Position numbers and translations under genes: made by a program
In this document: positions 1 through 12,285 of the stretch, one piece after another
How the letters are laid out: every line of letters starts with the position of its first letter
How positions within the stretch are numbered: position 1 is the stretch's first letter
Origin: Malurus cyaneus samueli
Taxonomy: Eukaryota > Chordata > Aves > Passeriformes > Maluridae
DNA length: 64,000 nt
Direction: 5' to 3'
Assembly (NCBI GenBank): GCA_009741485.1
Contig: CM019218.1
Span: 38,812,111 to 38,876,110 of the forward strand
Notes under the pieces: model-generated
What the model was told of the DNA's origin: nothing
Database searches by the model: none
What the model saw: the letters and a program-made list of their open reading frames with translations, nothing else

Positions 1-1506
1 GGTTTCTGAGATGCAATAACCTTTTTCCTTTTACCTATCTTCTGTTTAACTACAAGTGAATTTCAGAATGTCATCAGCCCCATAGCTGATAAATATTTCA
101 GCCAAATCCTCAAAGACTAAGTATCATGCCTCTTGGTAAAATGCTTAACTAAATTAATAGTTAATAATTTGTAAAATAATACAAATTTTAATGCATTTCA
201 TTTGATAAAATTCACAGCAGACTTATTAGACATATGTTAGTCTGACATATGTATAAAGTAAAAATATTTTTTAAAAGTAGGGTAATATCAGTAATTCTGT
301 GTTGGATTTGTGGAAATGTAGGAAGTATCTGTCCTCCCTGTAGTAAGGCTCAGAGACAATGACAGGCCTGGGAACAGAACCAGATTCACCCATGTGTTAT
401 TGCTGTGACAATAGTGTCTTTCCTTGCACACTCTGTAGTGTTCTCAGGCTTTTGGTGTTCGAGGAATGGTGGGGTGAGACCTTTCAGACTGTAATGATAA
501 GTACAATAGAGTGCTGGAAGTATGTGATACAGTTATTTTCTCTTCTGGTAATCTGTCTCCCTTTTCTAATTGTAAGGAACAGGAAAAAAGTAAATTTGAA
601 AGACATTTTTCATTATACAGTTTGTTTTCTTTTTACTTCTCTTAACATTAACTTTAAAATGAAAGGTCACTTCAAAATTAAAAAAAAAAAAAGAGAAAAC
701 TCTTGTTCCAAAAAGATTAGAATGAAACTATTTCCCTTATGAAGAAAGTTTTCTCACTTTTCCTTAAGAAAGTGCCAATCAAATTGACATATTCATGTTA
801 AAGGTTGTGGGGTTTTAACAAAAAAGGTATTTTCTAGAAGAAAAAGAAAGTGTTTTTTTCAGTTCTAATGAAGTGTTGTGTTTGAGACATGGATAGAAAA
901 TTCAATAATTCATGAGGTAAAATAAGACCCAGTTAATTGTAGCTTAGTGGCTGTGCCCTTCAAATCTAACAGAAGGAAACTTGCTCAGTCACAAAGCCAG
1001 AAGATAATTCAAACATACTCTAGCAAGTATGTACATAGATAAGGAATAGCTGCTTTGTACGGGCTTGTTTTTTGATGATAAATATGCTTCCAGACTACTC
1101 TCCAGGACACCTACCAGTTACGGCACTCTTATCAGTTCCAGCTGAGCATAAAAGGTTGCTGTAGACTTGGGAATGTCAGAACAATCTCATTTCAGATGGT
1201 GATTTTTATACAACTCTCAGATTGTGCTACATGGCACTGTGGCATGATATAAAGGAACAAATGTAAAATGTTCATTTCTTGCTATCACTGAGTGAAAGTG
1301 ATGGCGAGTTGAACAGGCACATGCAAAATCTACTGTAAGCAGAGATTTGCCATGGCCCATTAGGGACCCATGTGCATCAAGGGACAGCTGTTTATTATGG
1401 CACAGGTCATAGTGTGGGGCCTTTGCTCATCCACAGCTGAAGCGGTTGGTCCTGGCTAGAGCATGCAAAGGCTATTTTTTTTTTTTTAATTGCCTAAATA
1501 CAAAAA

Positions 1507-1527
1507 CCTCTTCTTTAAGAGAAGAGG
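1507..1527. repeat. Short perfect inverted repeat
   Basis: An 8-base arm (CCTCTTCT) is followed by a 5-base loop and its exact complement (AGAAGAGG). A run of T lies just upstream. The hairpin is too short to be a microRNA precursor, and I infer no function. Confidence 0.6.
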
Positions 1528-3430
1528 AGGGGTAGTACTAGTGCCAGTGTGGATTGTAGACTCTCTAAGAACTTCTCACAAAGTCTTACTGTGAAAAGCT
1601 TTCTAGGGAACCATAAGAACTGCAGCCAGTGAAAACACGGCAGAAGAAACATAACAGATAAAACTTTCTGTCACGCTGGCCATCAGTTTTCATGGCTCCC
1701 AGTGTCTGTCTATTTCTAACATTAAATTCTAACAAATTTGAACATGTGCTAGAGCAGGATTTTCAGAACCAAAGACCCCACTGAAAAAAAAAAAGTTTGT
1801 AAGCCCCCTAGTATCTTGTGAAACAACTCTTCTTTCTCAGAGACAGATGGTGTCCAATATGAGCTTCTGTATTCATCTGCCCTACGATGACAGCTAAGAG
1901 AAGTCATTCATGCAAAAAGATGATAACACTTGACAAGCAAAATCTGTAGTTTATTAATAATTAAAAATTATTCCCATGTTCTCTTACTGATTGAATATTT
2001 AATCATTTGTTCAGTCAATACCAATGTCTCATTTATTATTCATTAAAGATAAATACTGTGTAGTGCTTCTGGATTGAAATGTGTTACACCAAGATTATTA
2101 AGAGCACCCAGAGTTGATTTATTATTTAGAAATCGATTAAACTTTTGTACAGAATTTAATGACTTAAATAACCCTTCAGATTTTTAAAGTTAATAATAAG
2201 TTTTATTTAAAGATTGGTTACGTGAACACGAGCAGTGATGGTGAAAAAAGAAACTCTCAGACCTGAGTTTAACAATTAAAACTGAGATTGTTTTGGAGAG
2301 AAACACATCACTAATATCAGACCTTCCTCACACATATAGAGTGACTTCCTTGTATTTTTAGTGTAGAAGTACAACAGTACATGCTGTGCCATAAGCTTGC
2401 CACCCCTTAGTCCAGTCTCCTGAGGAATCATCAGAACTCCACTCCATCCCCTCACCTTTTACCCCCTTCACATTATGTTACTTGACCTTTTTGAAGGAAC
2501 TCATGTATGATTTATGGAAGTTTTGCTGTACCTCTTGTTCTTTGTCTGCATCCTGAATGAAGTCAAAGATCAGGAAAGGAGAGTTTCATCTCTTCACATC
2601 CTCTCAGCGGTAACTTGCCACCTGAGGAGTATAAGGAGATAAGACACTTCTTTCTTCTCTGCAAGTGGACAGTCAGCTTAACAGCAAAAGGTCTGCCATC
2701 TCTCTCTAAACGGGCTTCTGTCGACTCATAGTTACTAACTGCTCAGTGAAAACAGTCTCCAAAATGAAAAGCCTTTGATTTTTATAACTCGTTAATTGCT
2801 GGGGCAAACCTTGAGGCTGCAGCTCAGGTCAAGAAATTTAACTTACTTGAGGAGACTAAGAAGAGAATAAGTCACATCTGAGTGGATCAAATAACAGCTA
2901 TCTATTGTTTATACCTTCCAATTAGAGATCTCTGGCTATATATGTTGTAATTTTGGAAAAAAAGAAATAGTTCAGTTTATTAGTTTTTCATAAATAAATA
3001 AAATCCCCTTGATGTATTAACAAAAAAACCTGAAGGTTTTCCTGTACTACTTTCTTTCCAAGCTTATTATTCAAGGTTTGGAACTCTTTTTCTTTCTTTC
3101 AAATAATGCAGGCCTTCCCAACCTCACTAAAAAAAATATTCTGGTCATTTTTTTCTCAAACATGGGAAACAGTTTGAAAGAGTTCAGCTAGCTGAAAATA
3201 TGTATAGACTTACAGACTGTAAGGGCCATTGAAATGGCTGCCCTATGGTTTCTTCCTGCCTCCAGCAAACCATATTTCCTGAAGTACCGTTTTTTCCCCA
3301 TGCTTCTCAGTTAAGCTCATGCTGACATTGGTGTTGGATGCCAAAGCAGGCACCAGGGGAGAGAGCCTTGATAGTTCATAGCTATCCCCTTCAACCCCTT
3401 CAGAGAACCCCTTCAGTTCAGTGGAGACTG

Positions 3431-3470
3431 AAATTTAGAGATATTCTCACCAAAATTTAGAGATATTCTC
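3431..3470. repeat. 18-base direct repeat
   Basis: The 18 bases AAATTTAGAGATATTCTC occur at 3431-3448 and again at 3453-3470, separated by 4 bases, with no mismatch. This looks like a small local duplication by replication slippage. Confidence 0.85.
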
Positions 3471-4483
3471 TCCTATTCTGGTTTATCTGTACTTAAGAAA
3501 AATAGAGGGCACCTCTGCTCCTCCTAGGTAGATTTCCCCCTCTCAAAAGCATATCTTTCTTTTCTCTGAGTATACACAATGCTTAGACTACAGATATGCA
3601 CATTTTCCATGCAGGAGAAGGAGGATATTTCTCTGTACATTTTGTGTGCTGATTCACTCTTATTTTAGGAAGAGTGAATGTAAATGTCAGAGAGAACAGA
3701 CAGAAAGGTTTTAAAGTAATTGTTGAAAAAGCACCAAAGTTGTTTGTGCAGCAAAGCAAGGGGTCTCCTGTGTTCAGTGCAGAGGTGGTTGTAGCAGAGC
3801 ACCAGAGCTGGCAGGAGGGAACAGCTGCTTCGTTACAGAAAGACTTGGTGGAGAAGAGAGGCTTGAGGAAAAGCAAGTTTTGTATGTAGCCTTTGGCTGC
3901 ATCCTAACAAGCTAGACAATTAACAGTGAGTGCCCTGCCATGGGAAGGAGTAACATCTTCTCATCTGTCATACAAGAGACAAGTTAAAATAACTCCTACT
4001 CTGTATGTGTCCACAAAGGCTTGTCACAGGCTTTACCCCGAGAGCATTTCCTCATTAAAAGTGAAGGGTAGAGACAGAGTGTAAATATCACCACTTCTCT
4101 GTAGTTCTACCTGATGTTGGTTTTATTGAATCAAAGCCCTCCTTTTCTTTAAATTTAGATGGCTGGAAAGGGAGTGTGTCCAGCTTGAGAAAGGCTGCTT
4201 GGCATTGCTGTGAGACACTGTGGGGCTGAATAGAGCAGAGTGAAATTCAGGAAGAAATGTGATTCAGGGGTGAGCAGAGGATGAAAGTGCTGATCTGGGG
4301 AGGTCTTCAATAAAGACAAATTTGCTAATTGTTATAAATGCAAAATATCTGTCAGCATATTTCTAAACACATTGTAATTAAGATTAGATTACGTGTGTCT
4401 AACTACGTAATTTCTTCACATTATAATTATAGAAACCGGAAGAAAATTGAGTGATTACAATATAATTAACATAAATAATCACT

Positions 4484-4515
4484 AGAAAAGACAATAGAAA
4501 AGACATTAGAAAAGC
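4484..4515. repeat. Imperfect 12-base tandem repeat
   Basis: Two 12-base units starting AGAAAAGACA sit head to tail at 4484-4495 and 4496-4507, followed by a partial third unit to 4515. It is simple slippage-type sequence. Confidence 0.7.
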
Positions 4516-7500
4516 ACTTTTGAGTTCTTAAAGAAAAATTTTGGAGTTAGATAAAGAATTCTGACTATTTTTTAATTTACAGTAAAACCTTGAATAGTGT
4601 TAACCTCTCAATGACAAAATTATTTCTGTTCCAAAACAATTTGAAGGGTTCCCAATGTGCTGCTTAATACTGTGTATTAGAAAGAAAAAGAGTCACTAAA
4701 AAGACAGGACTTTGGCACTTTCAATTATGACTTTAAAGTAACTTCTAGTCTAGAAGATGTAACCAGCTAGGAAGAAAGGAAAAAGAATTTAAAATAAATA
4801 AATCTTTGGAAATGTAGAGTGGATTGTGTGCTGTAGAAGATTCTGGTAACTTGAAAGCTTTGCACTTAGAGAGACCCATCTTAAAAATTAATCACATCAA
4901 GAGAAACGCTTTCATCTGAAAATGACTGTGCTGGGCCTATTTATGACACACTTCATGGATCAAATTCATTGAAAATATAGTTAATGAGATTTTCAGTGGA
5001 ACTCAGAGCTGGTATAGGACCTGAAACTCATTTGAAGTCTTTCACATGTTATAGCTGGATCTTTTTTTTAATATTGTTTTAAAGAAAAATGTGTTTCTAT
5101 TAGTTTGTAACTAATCAGATCACTGGCATGAAGACTTTAGGGCTCTGTACTCTTTGGTATTTATTTTGCCTTTACGTATATTGAATGGGGCATAATTCCA
5201 TTAATAGGAAAAAAAAAAAAAGGACTAGAAATGCATTATTTACATTCTTGAGAACAAGAAAGTAAAACAATGAATACATCCTTCTCTTAATGGGTTGAAC
5301 TGTTCAAATGCTCCTGTTTCAGTTTGTGGGTACAGCAGAACATAGTGTATTATGATTTACGTGTATATCTCAAAAATGCTCAGAATACATGAGGTGTGTT
5401 AATGTCAAACATCCATTGTGACTTCACCCACATCTATAATCTGCTAGTTTTGCACACAGTACTTACACTTCTCACTGGTCCTCCTGTCAGTAGGGAATAT
5501 TTTTGCTGGGTTCGAATCTTTATTTCCTTTATGAGTCTGCAGTATTAAAAGTTTGTTAATGCTATTTTTTAATAATTAGCATTATGTCTTTGAACCTTAC
5601 ACTTTGTTGTAAAATGCTGGAAAATATTAGAATGGTTTAGATATATTTAAATATTTCAATAGAATACAAATAAATTAAAACGAAGCATTGAAATACTGCA
5701 GTCTTTACATTTCCCTCTCCCCACATTTCTACATGACATCTTAATCAAACCCATGGTATGGAAATGTGTGCAATATAAATGGATTTCCTCTCTGTGTTTG
5801 TTTTGGTTGTAAAAAACATCTTCCATTAACTGTGTGAGGTTTCAAGTTTGGAGAATGAACATTTTTTGTCCCTATAACCGTATTGATCCCTGTGTTGTTC
5901 AAAGCCTTAGGAATTATAGTTATAAATTCCATGGCAAAAACACTAGAGTCTTCCAGCACTTCTGTCCTATGGAATAAATATCAATGATCAGGAGGAATGC
6001 AAGGTTTGAGCTCTTGATATTTGATGTGTTTCTTTCATTTGGCACTTTCCTGGCAAGGAAACTCCTATAGACACAGCAATACAATGAAGCAAAGACTAAA
6101 GGAAATGGAGATTATTGGAGGCTTAAGTTACTAGGAGGCATTTTCCAGCTCTGAGGCAGGAATTTTACTCTCTTAATGGAAATAATGTTTTAGATGTCCA
6201 GTCTATTCAAACATAATGAATGGTTTATAACTCCCATCATGACCTGTGAGAAATAGTTTGCAGAGTCTTCTTTATAACTGATCATGGACAAAATGAACCA
6301 CAGTCCTGGATCTCCTTCCAGCTTTAGTTGTTGGGAATCTGTAGGAAGCCAAAAGACAGTAGAATATGCAGAATTTCCCAATTCTGCCTAAGGCAAGCTG
6401 CTTATTAATTAAAGTGTCACAATCTATCAGAAATTCTTGACTTCAGAATGAATGGGTCAGACAGTAATCATTTGAAGGTTAGGAAATTATCACCTTTGAC
6501 AAATTCACTTTAAAAAGTAGTATTTTGTGTTTGCTTTCTTTTTCTAAATTTGATCACATAAACTGCAATAAAATTACCAGGATTATTCTTCAGTGGGGAA
6601 TAATCAGCTGACACTTTTCTGTCCCTAAGAGTACAGAAAGGCTTAACTCGGAAAGAGTAAGCCTATATTTATATATATATACAATTTCTGGCACTGAATT
6701 TGTATTTTAAACTGTAAAGTATTGTATTTTCAACTTGATTTATTGTATTTTAAACTTGATTCTCCCCCGACACACAGCACTAAAGTCACATGATGCAGCT
6801 TTGGTCAGTTGCAGCAGAAAACATGTCTGATGAACAAGTTCAAATGAAAACTTCTTCAGCAGCTTGCTGCTGGATCATTCAAGTGTGTGGGGGAATGTAT
6901 CAGGGTCAAATATCAAAATTCTCAGTTTTGTGATAATACTGAGGACTTTCCAGAAAATACCATGCCTCATCCGGTTCCAGGCAGTGCTGGCAAAGAGAAA
7001 ATTGATTTCCGCTATTACAGTTGTGTCCATCTTCACACGTGCAATCCAAAGGATGGAGACTCCCTTTAAGGGATAGTTCTGTATTTTCTAAAGTTTGTGA
7101 ACAAAAACCGTGGTAAGACTGATAATTAAACTTCACATTTCAGAGATGTGGTTAGGTGTTGCCAGGGTTCTGCCTTCCCAAATCCCAGCAACAACTTCAG
7201 ATTGTGCTAACCTCTGTGTGGCTGTGGAAAGCCCATCTGTTCACACAGCCTTCTGATGGTTGCACATTAGCTATGCTGAGTTTTTGTTTATAGTCTTCCT
7301 AATATAATAGGTTGGATGTTACCCTTGTGTTTATGTTGTTATAGCATGGGCTTGCAATTATAAATTTACATTCCCTTCCTTTGCAGGCAATGCTGGCAGT
7401 ATGATGTTGAGTGGAATCTAGTTGCAAAATAAATTCATCTCAAGGCACTTTTTTAATAGATCAAAACATACATTTAGAAATAAATCTTCATAAAGTGGCA

Positions 7501-8394
7501 TTAATCCACAGAAAGTCTGCTTACTAAATGTTAAACATCACTAAAAAACCTTATTTAACAGAAGAACTTTGAGAACTATATCTGATTTGACTCTAGATCA
7601 GCAATGGGCATTCTGATGTTGCCAGACACTTATTCTTTTGATTGTGTATTAAATTTTCTTTACAGATGTCCAATCTGCTCTATTGCAAGTTTGACATCAG
7701 TAGAACTCATGGAGACTCAAGAAGGTTACCTGTCATTTCCCACTGTTTGAAGTAAGAATTGTATCTTTACTTTTCAAAACATGTACAAGAGCCCTATCAA
7801 AACTATCTCTACAGGGCTGCTGTGAATACTACATCAGACAAATATGCACATCTTAGGAGAAATTCTGCAGTTATGAGAATCCTATGCCAGTTTAATTATG
7901 CTGCTGAGATATCAGGCAAACTTTGAGATACTTATCTAAATCAAGCTATAGTGAATTGTCTCCTGACTCTGTTCATTGCTGATTCACCCTTAAATTTAAA
8001 TGAAGCTTTTATTGAGTGATTTGAATCACTATTATTTTACTATATACATATTTTTCCAATAAAAGATAGTAGTTAATTATTGCAGTTGAAATGTCTCTCT
8101 TGGTATCAGGGTTTTTTTCCTTCCTTCACTTTTTTGGCTTATCACCACTGACACCATTTCAGTTTGACAGCCCCTCTTTATAATTTTGCTAATGCTGCCA
8201 AAGTCCAGTGAATGCATTGGCTAAGTACCAGCAGCCACGTTTCTTTCACTACATGTTACCTTTAATAGTGAAATTCCTAACTGGTGCTCCACACAACCCC
8301 TCTGATTCAAGCATGTTGGCACTAGTTAGGTGGACAAAGTGGTGTAAAGGAGTGTGGTCCAAATCTGAAGGAGTTTGAGGGCTTTTACCTTTTC

Positions 8395-8419
8395 TTTTTT
8401 TTTTTTTTTTTTTTTTTTT
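8395..8419. repeat. Poly-T tract
   Basis: A run of 25 T. It could be the remnant poly-A tail of a reverse-strand retrocopy, but no recognisable source sequence adjoins it. Homopolymer slippage is the simpler reading. Confidence 0.85.
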
Positions 8420-9966
8420 CCTTTTATATTGGCTCTTAAGGAAGTGCAGCTCTGGTCTACTGATGTGAAGAAAACTAATTTCTCTCTTGCAAGCACGACC
8501 TTTGTCTGGCATTGTTGGGTCTCACCTGGCTCCTGTTTAAAATATGTCTAAAAGGTTCTTATCACATCATAGTCTACATTATGCCAAGGTGATTTCAATA
8601 CCAACTTGGGAGCTAATTTCTTATTACTGCCCACCAGTCTTCTTCTTATTTTGGAAGCTTAAATTTGGGGATTGCTTATTGCTCAATGAAATTTGAATGC
8701 AACAGGCACCTTCTGCAATTGTTTTTAAAAGGATTCAGTCAGTTTCTCTGATCTTATTGGTGATGTCCATTTTTTTACTATACTGAAAAAAATGAGAAGT
8801 TCCAAAATTACAGAAGTAGAGGTTTGGAATAAAATGTTGTTGACATGTTCATAATTTTTTTAAAAGCTTTGGGACATAAGTCAACATGAATGAGCAGTAA
8901 TTTCATAACTGCTTCTTCCAACATCTCTTGAAAATTACTCTGAAACATGGCACTGCTGAACCTTAGAGTCAGAGTTTTTTTGCTATATGGAAAACTTATT
9001 CAGTCCACTCATGTGATTTCTCTGTTTCAGGCAAATTAATAGAAATGTTGTTTCAATGAAAGAATTGCTGAATAACTGCAATGAAAGCACAGGCAAACCA
9101 GACACCAAGATATCACAACAGTTCCATTCTTTGAAACAGTTCAGCTGTGCAAGTTTTCACCACAGAAGTACATCTTGGGGGAGTACTGGAAGAAACTAAG
9201 CTACACAAATTAATTCTGCTCGGATTAGTTTGTTACTGCACTATTTTACAGCTTTTTTTGCAATAAGCAAGTGAAAAGTAGATATGAAATATAGCTGTTC
9301 TACCTCTGGCAAAATCATATACAGTCTGGATAGAAGGAGATTACAAATGAAAAAACAGCAGATAATTTAGCCTACACATTTCACAAAACTGTGCTTCAAG
9401 CTAAATATGAGATAGATGGTGCTTGCAAAATCTAGAGAAAATCTCTAAGTAAATGCATCAGATTTATAGGCAGGTTTTAGAGAAATGAAGGTAAAGTATA
9501 GAATAAAATATGTCTGTCTAACAAGCCTTGAATGAATACTAACTAATATCATAATTTTTTATTTATATGTGATTGCATGTCGAAAGAAATCACATTAGAG
9601 TCTTAAATAAGATAAAAAAAAAAAACCGAAAAGAAAAGAAACTAATATCCCCATTTACAGCAATCACTGACGTAATATACAGTTATCTAGCAATCAGCAT
9701 GCAATCGCACGATATAGCGCTATTAGTAGCAGGTAATGGTATAAATTGGAGTCTGAGGGAACGAAAGTTTATCAGTTGTTCTGAAATTAACTGTGGCTAC
9801 TATGAAGAAATGGTCTATGTGTACTAAAGATAGATATCAAATACCTGATGCACTGCTGGCTGTTAATGAATTTCGGAGAGATAATACACACCACAGCATT
9901 AAAAGATAGAAAGTGACAAATGGTTTACCCCGTGATCATTATTGTCCTCTCTTTCCAGGCTGTCAT

Positions 9967-10767
9967 GTGTGATTGAGGGCGGGCGTGCGTTCGGTTTCGA
10001 AACGGGTCAGATTGTTCGGTTTTCTAAGTCAAAGGAGAAGAGCTCATTGGAGTCTAGGTGGTTGGGTAAAGGGAGGATGGCCGAGGAATGGAAACTGTTT
10101 ATTTGATAGCAGGAAATATATAGATTAAACGATGCTTGGCCCTGTACGATTCTACAGGTGTATTTGTGTAAGGCTGGGCAGATTGCTGGCGATAATGTGG
10201 AGGATGTATATAGGGTAGTTAAAATTGCGGATAAAAAGGTGGGGTAAGGGAAAGAGCTTTGTGAATTGGGGGGTGGGCTTCACTGGTGTATCGCAAGGAG
10301 GATGTGTAGTTCTACAGGAGGTGGGAGTTACTGGGGTTCGAGGGGCGTGCGTGGGTTGGGGGCGTGTTCAAGTTGGTGTTGGTAGAGTTGGGGGTGGTAG
10401 TGAGAGAGAGGAGTTTGAATTGGGTGGGGGTGTTGTAGAGCAATTTGGTCAATTGGGTGTGGGTGTGGGTCGGGGGTTGCTTGAAAAAGTGTTTTTATGT
10501 TGAGATCGTTGTGGTTGCATAGTTTTTTGAATAGTCTATTTTGTCTGTGCTTCTTTCGCGGGGTGTGCGGTTATTAAGCGTGTTTGTAAGGAGTGGTTGG
10601 TGGTCCTTGTTTTGTGAGGGTTTGAGATTATGAGTAGGGTGGTGGGGTCGTTGGAAGTTATGGTTTTTTGTGTTTCTTTTGTTGCATTACCACGTTGGTG
10701 TTTTGACGTGATGGTGGTGGGTTTTGCTAATGGTTTATTCAATGAACATACACTATTGCCATCGGCC
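9967..10767. other. Distorted G/T-rich segment inside copy 1
   Basis: Between two anchors shared with copy 2 (CCAGGCTGTCAT at 9955-9966, and ACTACAACCTGTTGATT at 10768-10784) this copy is about 800 bases long, but the same interval in copy 2 (18052-18554) is about 500. Short matching words in the right order (AATGTGGAGGATGTA, GTAGTTCTACA, TTGAATT, TCAAT) show it is the same sequence with many substitutions and insertions. The + strand becomes rich in G and T and very poor in C, with many G runs and CpGs absent from copy 2. A frame open across 10225-10503 is a product of this distortion and not a gene. I infer a badly called read stretch. Targeted mutation is possible but less likely. Confidence 0.75.
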
Positions 10768-11340
10768 ACTACAACCTGTTGATTTGTTCCTAGGCAATCT
10801 AATATCTCAGTTTCATGACGCAAAACCTACATACTGAGAAGTTTGTCTTGAGTGCTGAGCTTCTCACTCTTTTTATGTTTATCTGATTTCTAGTTGAGCA
10901 GCACCATCCTTTGCGTGTCTCACACGGTGGTATATCTTGCTTTCTCTTGTCAGAGTTCGTACATCTATCGCTATAAGAAAAATATTCATAACAGACAGGC
11001 AGCATTGCTGAAACAAGAGAGACACTAACTGAATCAATGGGTAGAAAAACAGCAACGTACTTAGTGTTTGATTTATAATGAGATTGGCTATCGTGATACC
11101 TAAAGTAGGAAAAAGGAAGAATTTAGCGAAGAGAGAAGAAAGTAAAAAAAAAAAAAAAAAACAAAAACCAAAAACTGTGCCATTAATTTTGTCTATAACT
11201 GTTTTTTTACAAATAAGAAATAAATTTTGACACTGATCATTGCAGCCGAATTACTCATTCCTGTTCTGAGAAATGCCTTCTAAGTATCACAAAAGGCCTG
11301 AACTCCACCAAATAATCCATTTCCTTACTAAGTATGAGCT

Positions 11341-11643
11341 TTGAACATTAATGGAGTCAGGAATCATTGTTTCTTCATCTCTTTAGTGTGTCCAGGAGGT
11401 GAAAGCATCAGAAAAATACGATTCACAGAAAAACCCATGGATTCTGAGGAACTGCCTTCAGTTGTTAGACCCAAATTTTTTCTGTTTTGTGCAATGCTGC
11501 TAGAACTTGGGAAACAATTTTTTCATAGTCCCTTTTTTTTAATACATGTGGCGCATAACTTGGGATCAAAAATTGTGTACAAACAAATAGGGAGCAATCA
11601 TGAGACTAAGACTATGGAATGCCAGCATCCACAGGATATGTGA
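11341..11643 (+). other. Open frame shared by both duplication copies, probably not a gene
   Basis: A 100-codon open frame here is matched by a 101-codon frame at 19133-19438 in copy 2. The first codon is TTG and the first in-frame ATG lies about 30 codons in. Copy 2 has two small insertions (2 bases and 1 base) that together keep the frame. The product has a mildly hydrophobic middle and no motif I recognise. Upstream is a plausible splice acceptor (a CT-rich tract then TTTAG at about 11386), but no paired donor is convincing. Preservation in both copies may only reflect their recent common origin. Confidence 0.3.
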
Positions 11644-12285
11644 GCAACCAATAAAACAAGAGATGTTATTTCAGCATTTCTCATAGAAAATGTTTTCTTA
11701 CAGGAATGTTCTAACCGATGTTAAATCTAACAGAAAAAGCAGCAAATTAATTATTTCACTGATATTAATTACTTAGTCGATTTTTAGATAAGACTCTTGG
11801 CATTGGGAATAAGACACAATGCAAATACTTGCAAGGAAAAGACACTTGACAGCTGATATGTAGGAAATAGGAATGGAATACATTAAAAAATTATTAGAGG
11901 TCTAAGAAGTTCCAAAAAAAAGAATGAAGAAACACGTTTAAAAGATTTTGGTGGGGTAAAACTAGAAATGTTGGGAGAAAAATCTTAGTGATACAAATTT
12001 GTTTTCAAGAAGTTCTAACCATTTTGACCAGTAGAAAAGATGATATCTTAAAACATGCCCAGCCTTTGTCTCCTTGTATGGAGACAACTGTCGGGCAGTG
12101 ATTACTGATCAGTCTGTCATGAGAGCATGGAAGAATGAGCAGAAAAACCCCAATATTAGCATCTTAAACTGATGTAGACCTAATTGCTATTTGGAGAAGA
12201 ATTCTACTTGTCTGAAAGTTCCACATTTTGAATAATTTTAATCGTCAACAAGTGGGAAAGCTGACATTTCAAAACATTTCATAGA

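Larger units (their letters stand above)
1..9629. other. Unique non-coding DNA, no gene recognised
   Basis: AT-rich, CpG-poor sequence with frequent stops in all frames. Open frames here are short, and the one at 359-742, although it begins with ATG, ends in a lysine-rich stretch read from a poly-A tract and resembles no family I know. No splice-flanked GC-rich block, tRNA or recognisable transposon was seen. The stretch holds only small simple repeats (listed separately) and homopolymer runs. It most likely is intergenic or deep intronic DNA. Unlike the next 14.5 kb it is not repeated elsewhere in the window. Confidence 0.7.

Noticed and set aside
359..742. 127-codon ATG-initiated frame
   Set aside because: Ends in lysines read from a poly-A tract, contains no known motif and has no promoter or splice context that I can see.
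5558..5583. Inverted repeat AATGCTA / TAGCATT with a 12-base loop
   Set aside because: Only 7 bp of stem in AT-rich DNA, which is expected by chance.
10225..10503. Glycine- and valine-rich 92-codon frame on the + strand
   Set aside because: It lies wholly inside the distorted G/T-rich interval. The matching part of copy 2 does not encode it.
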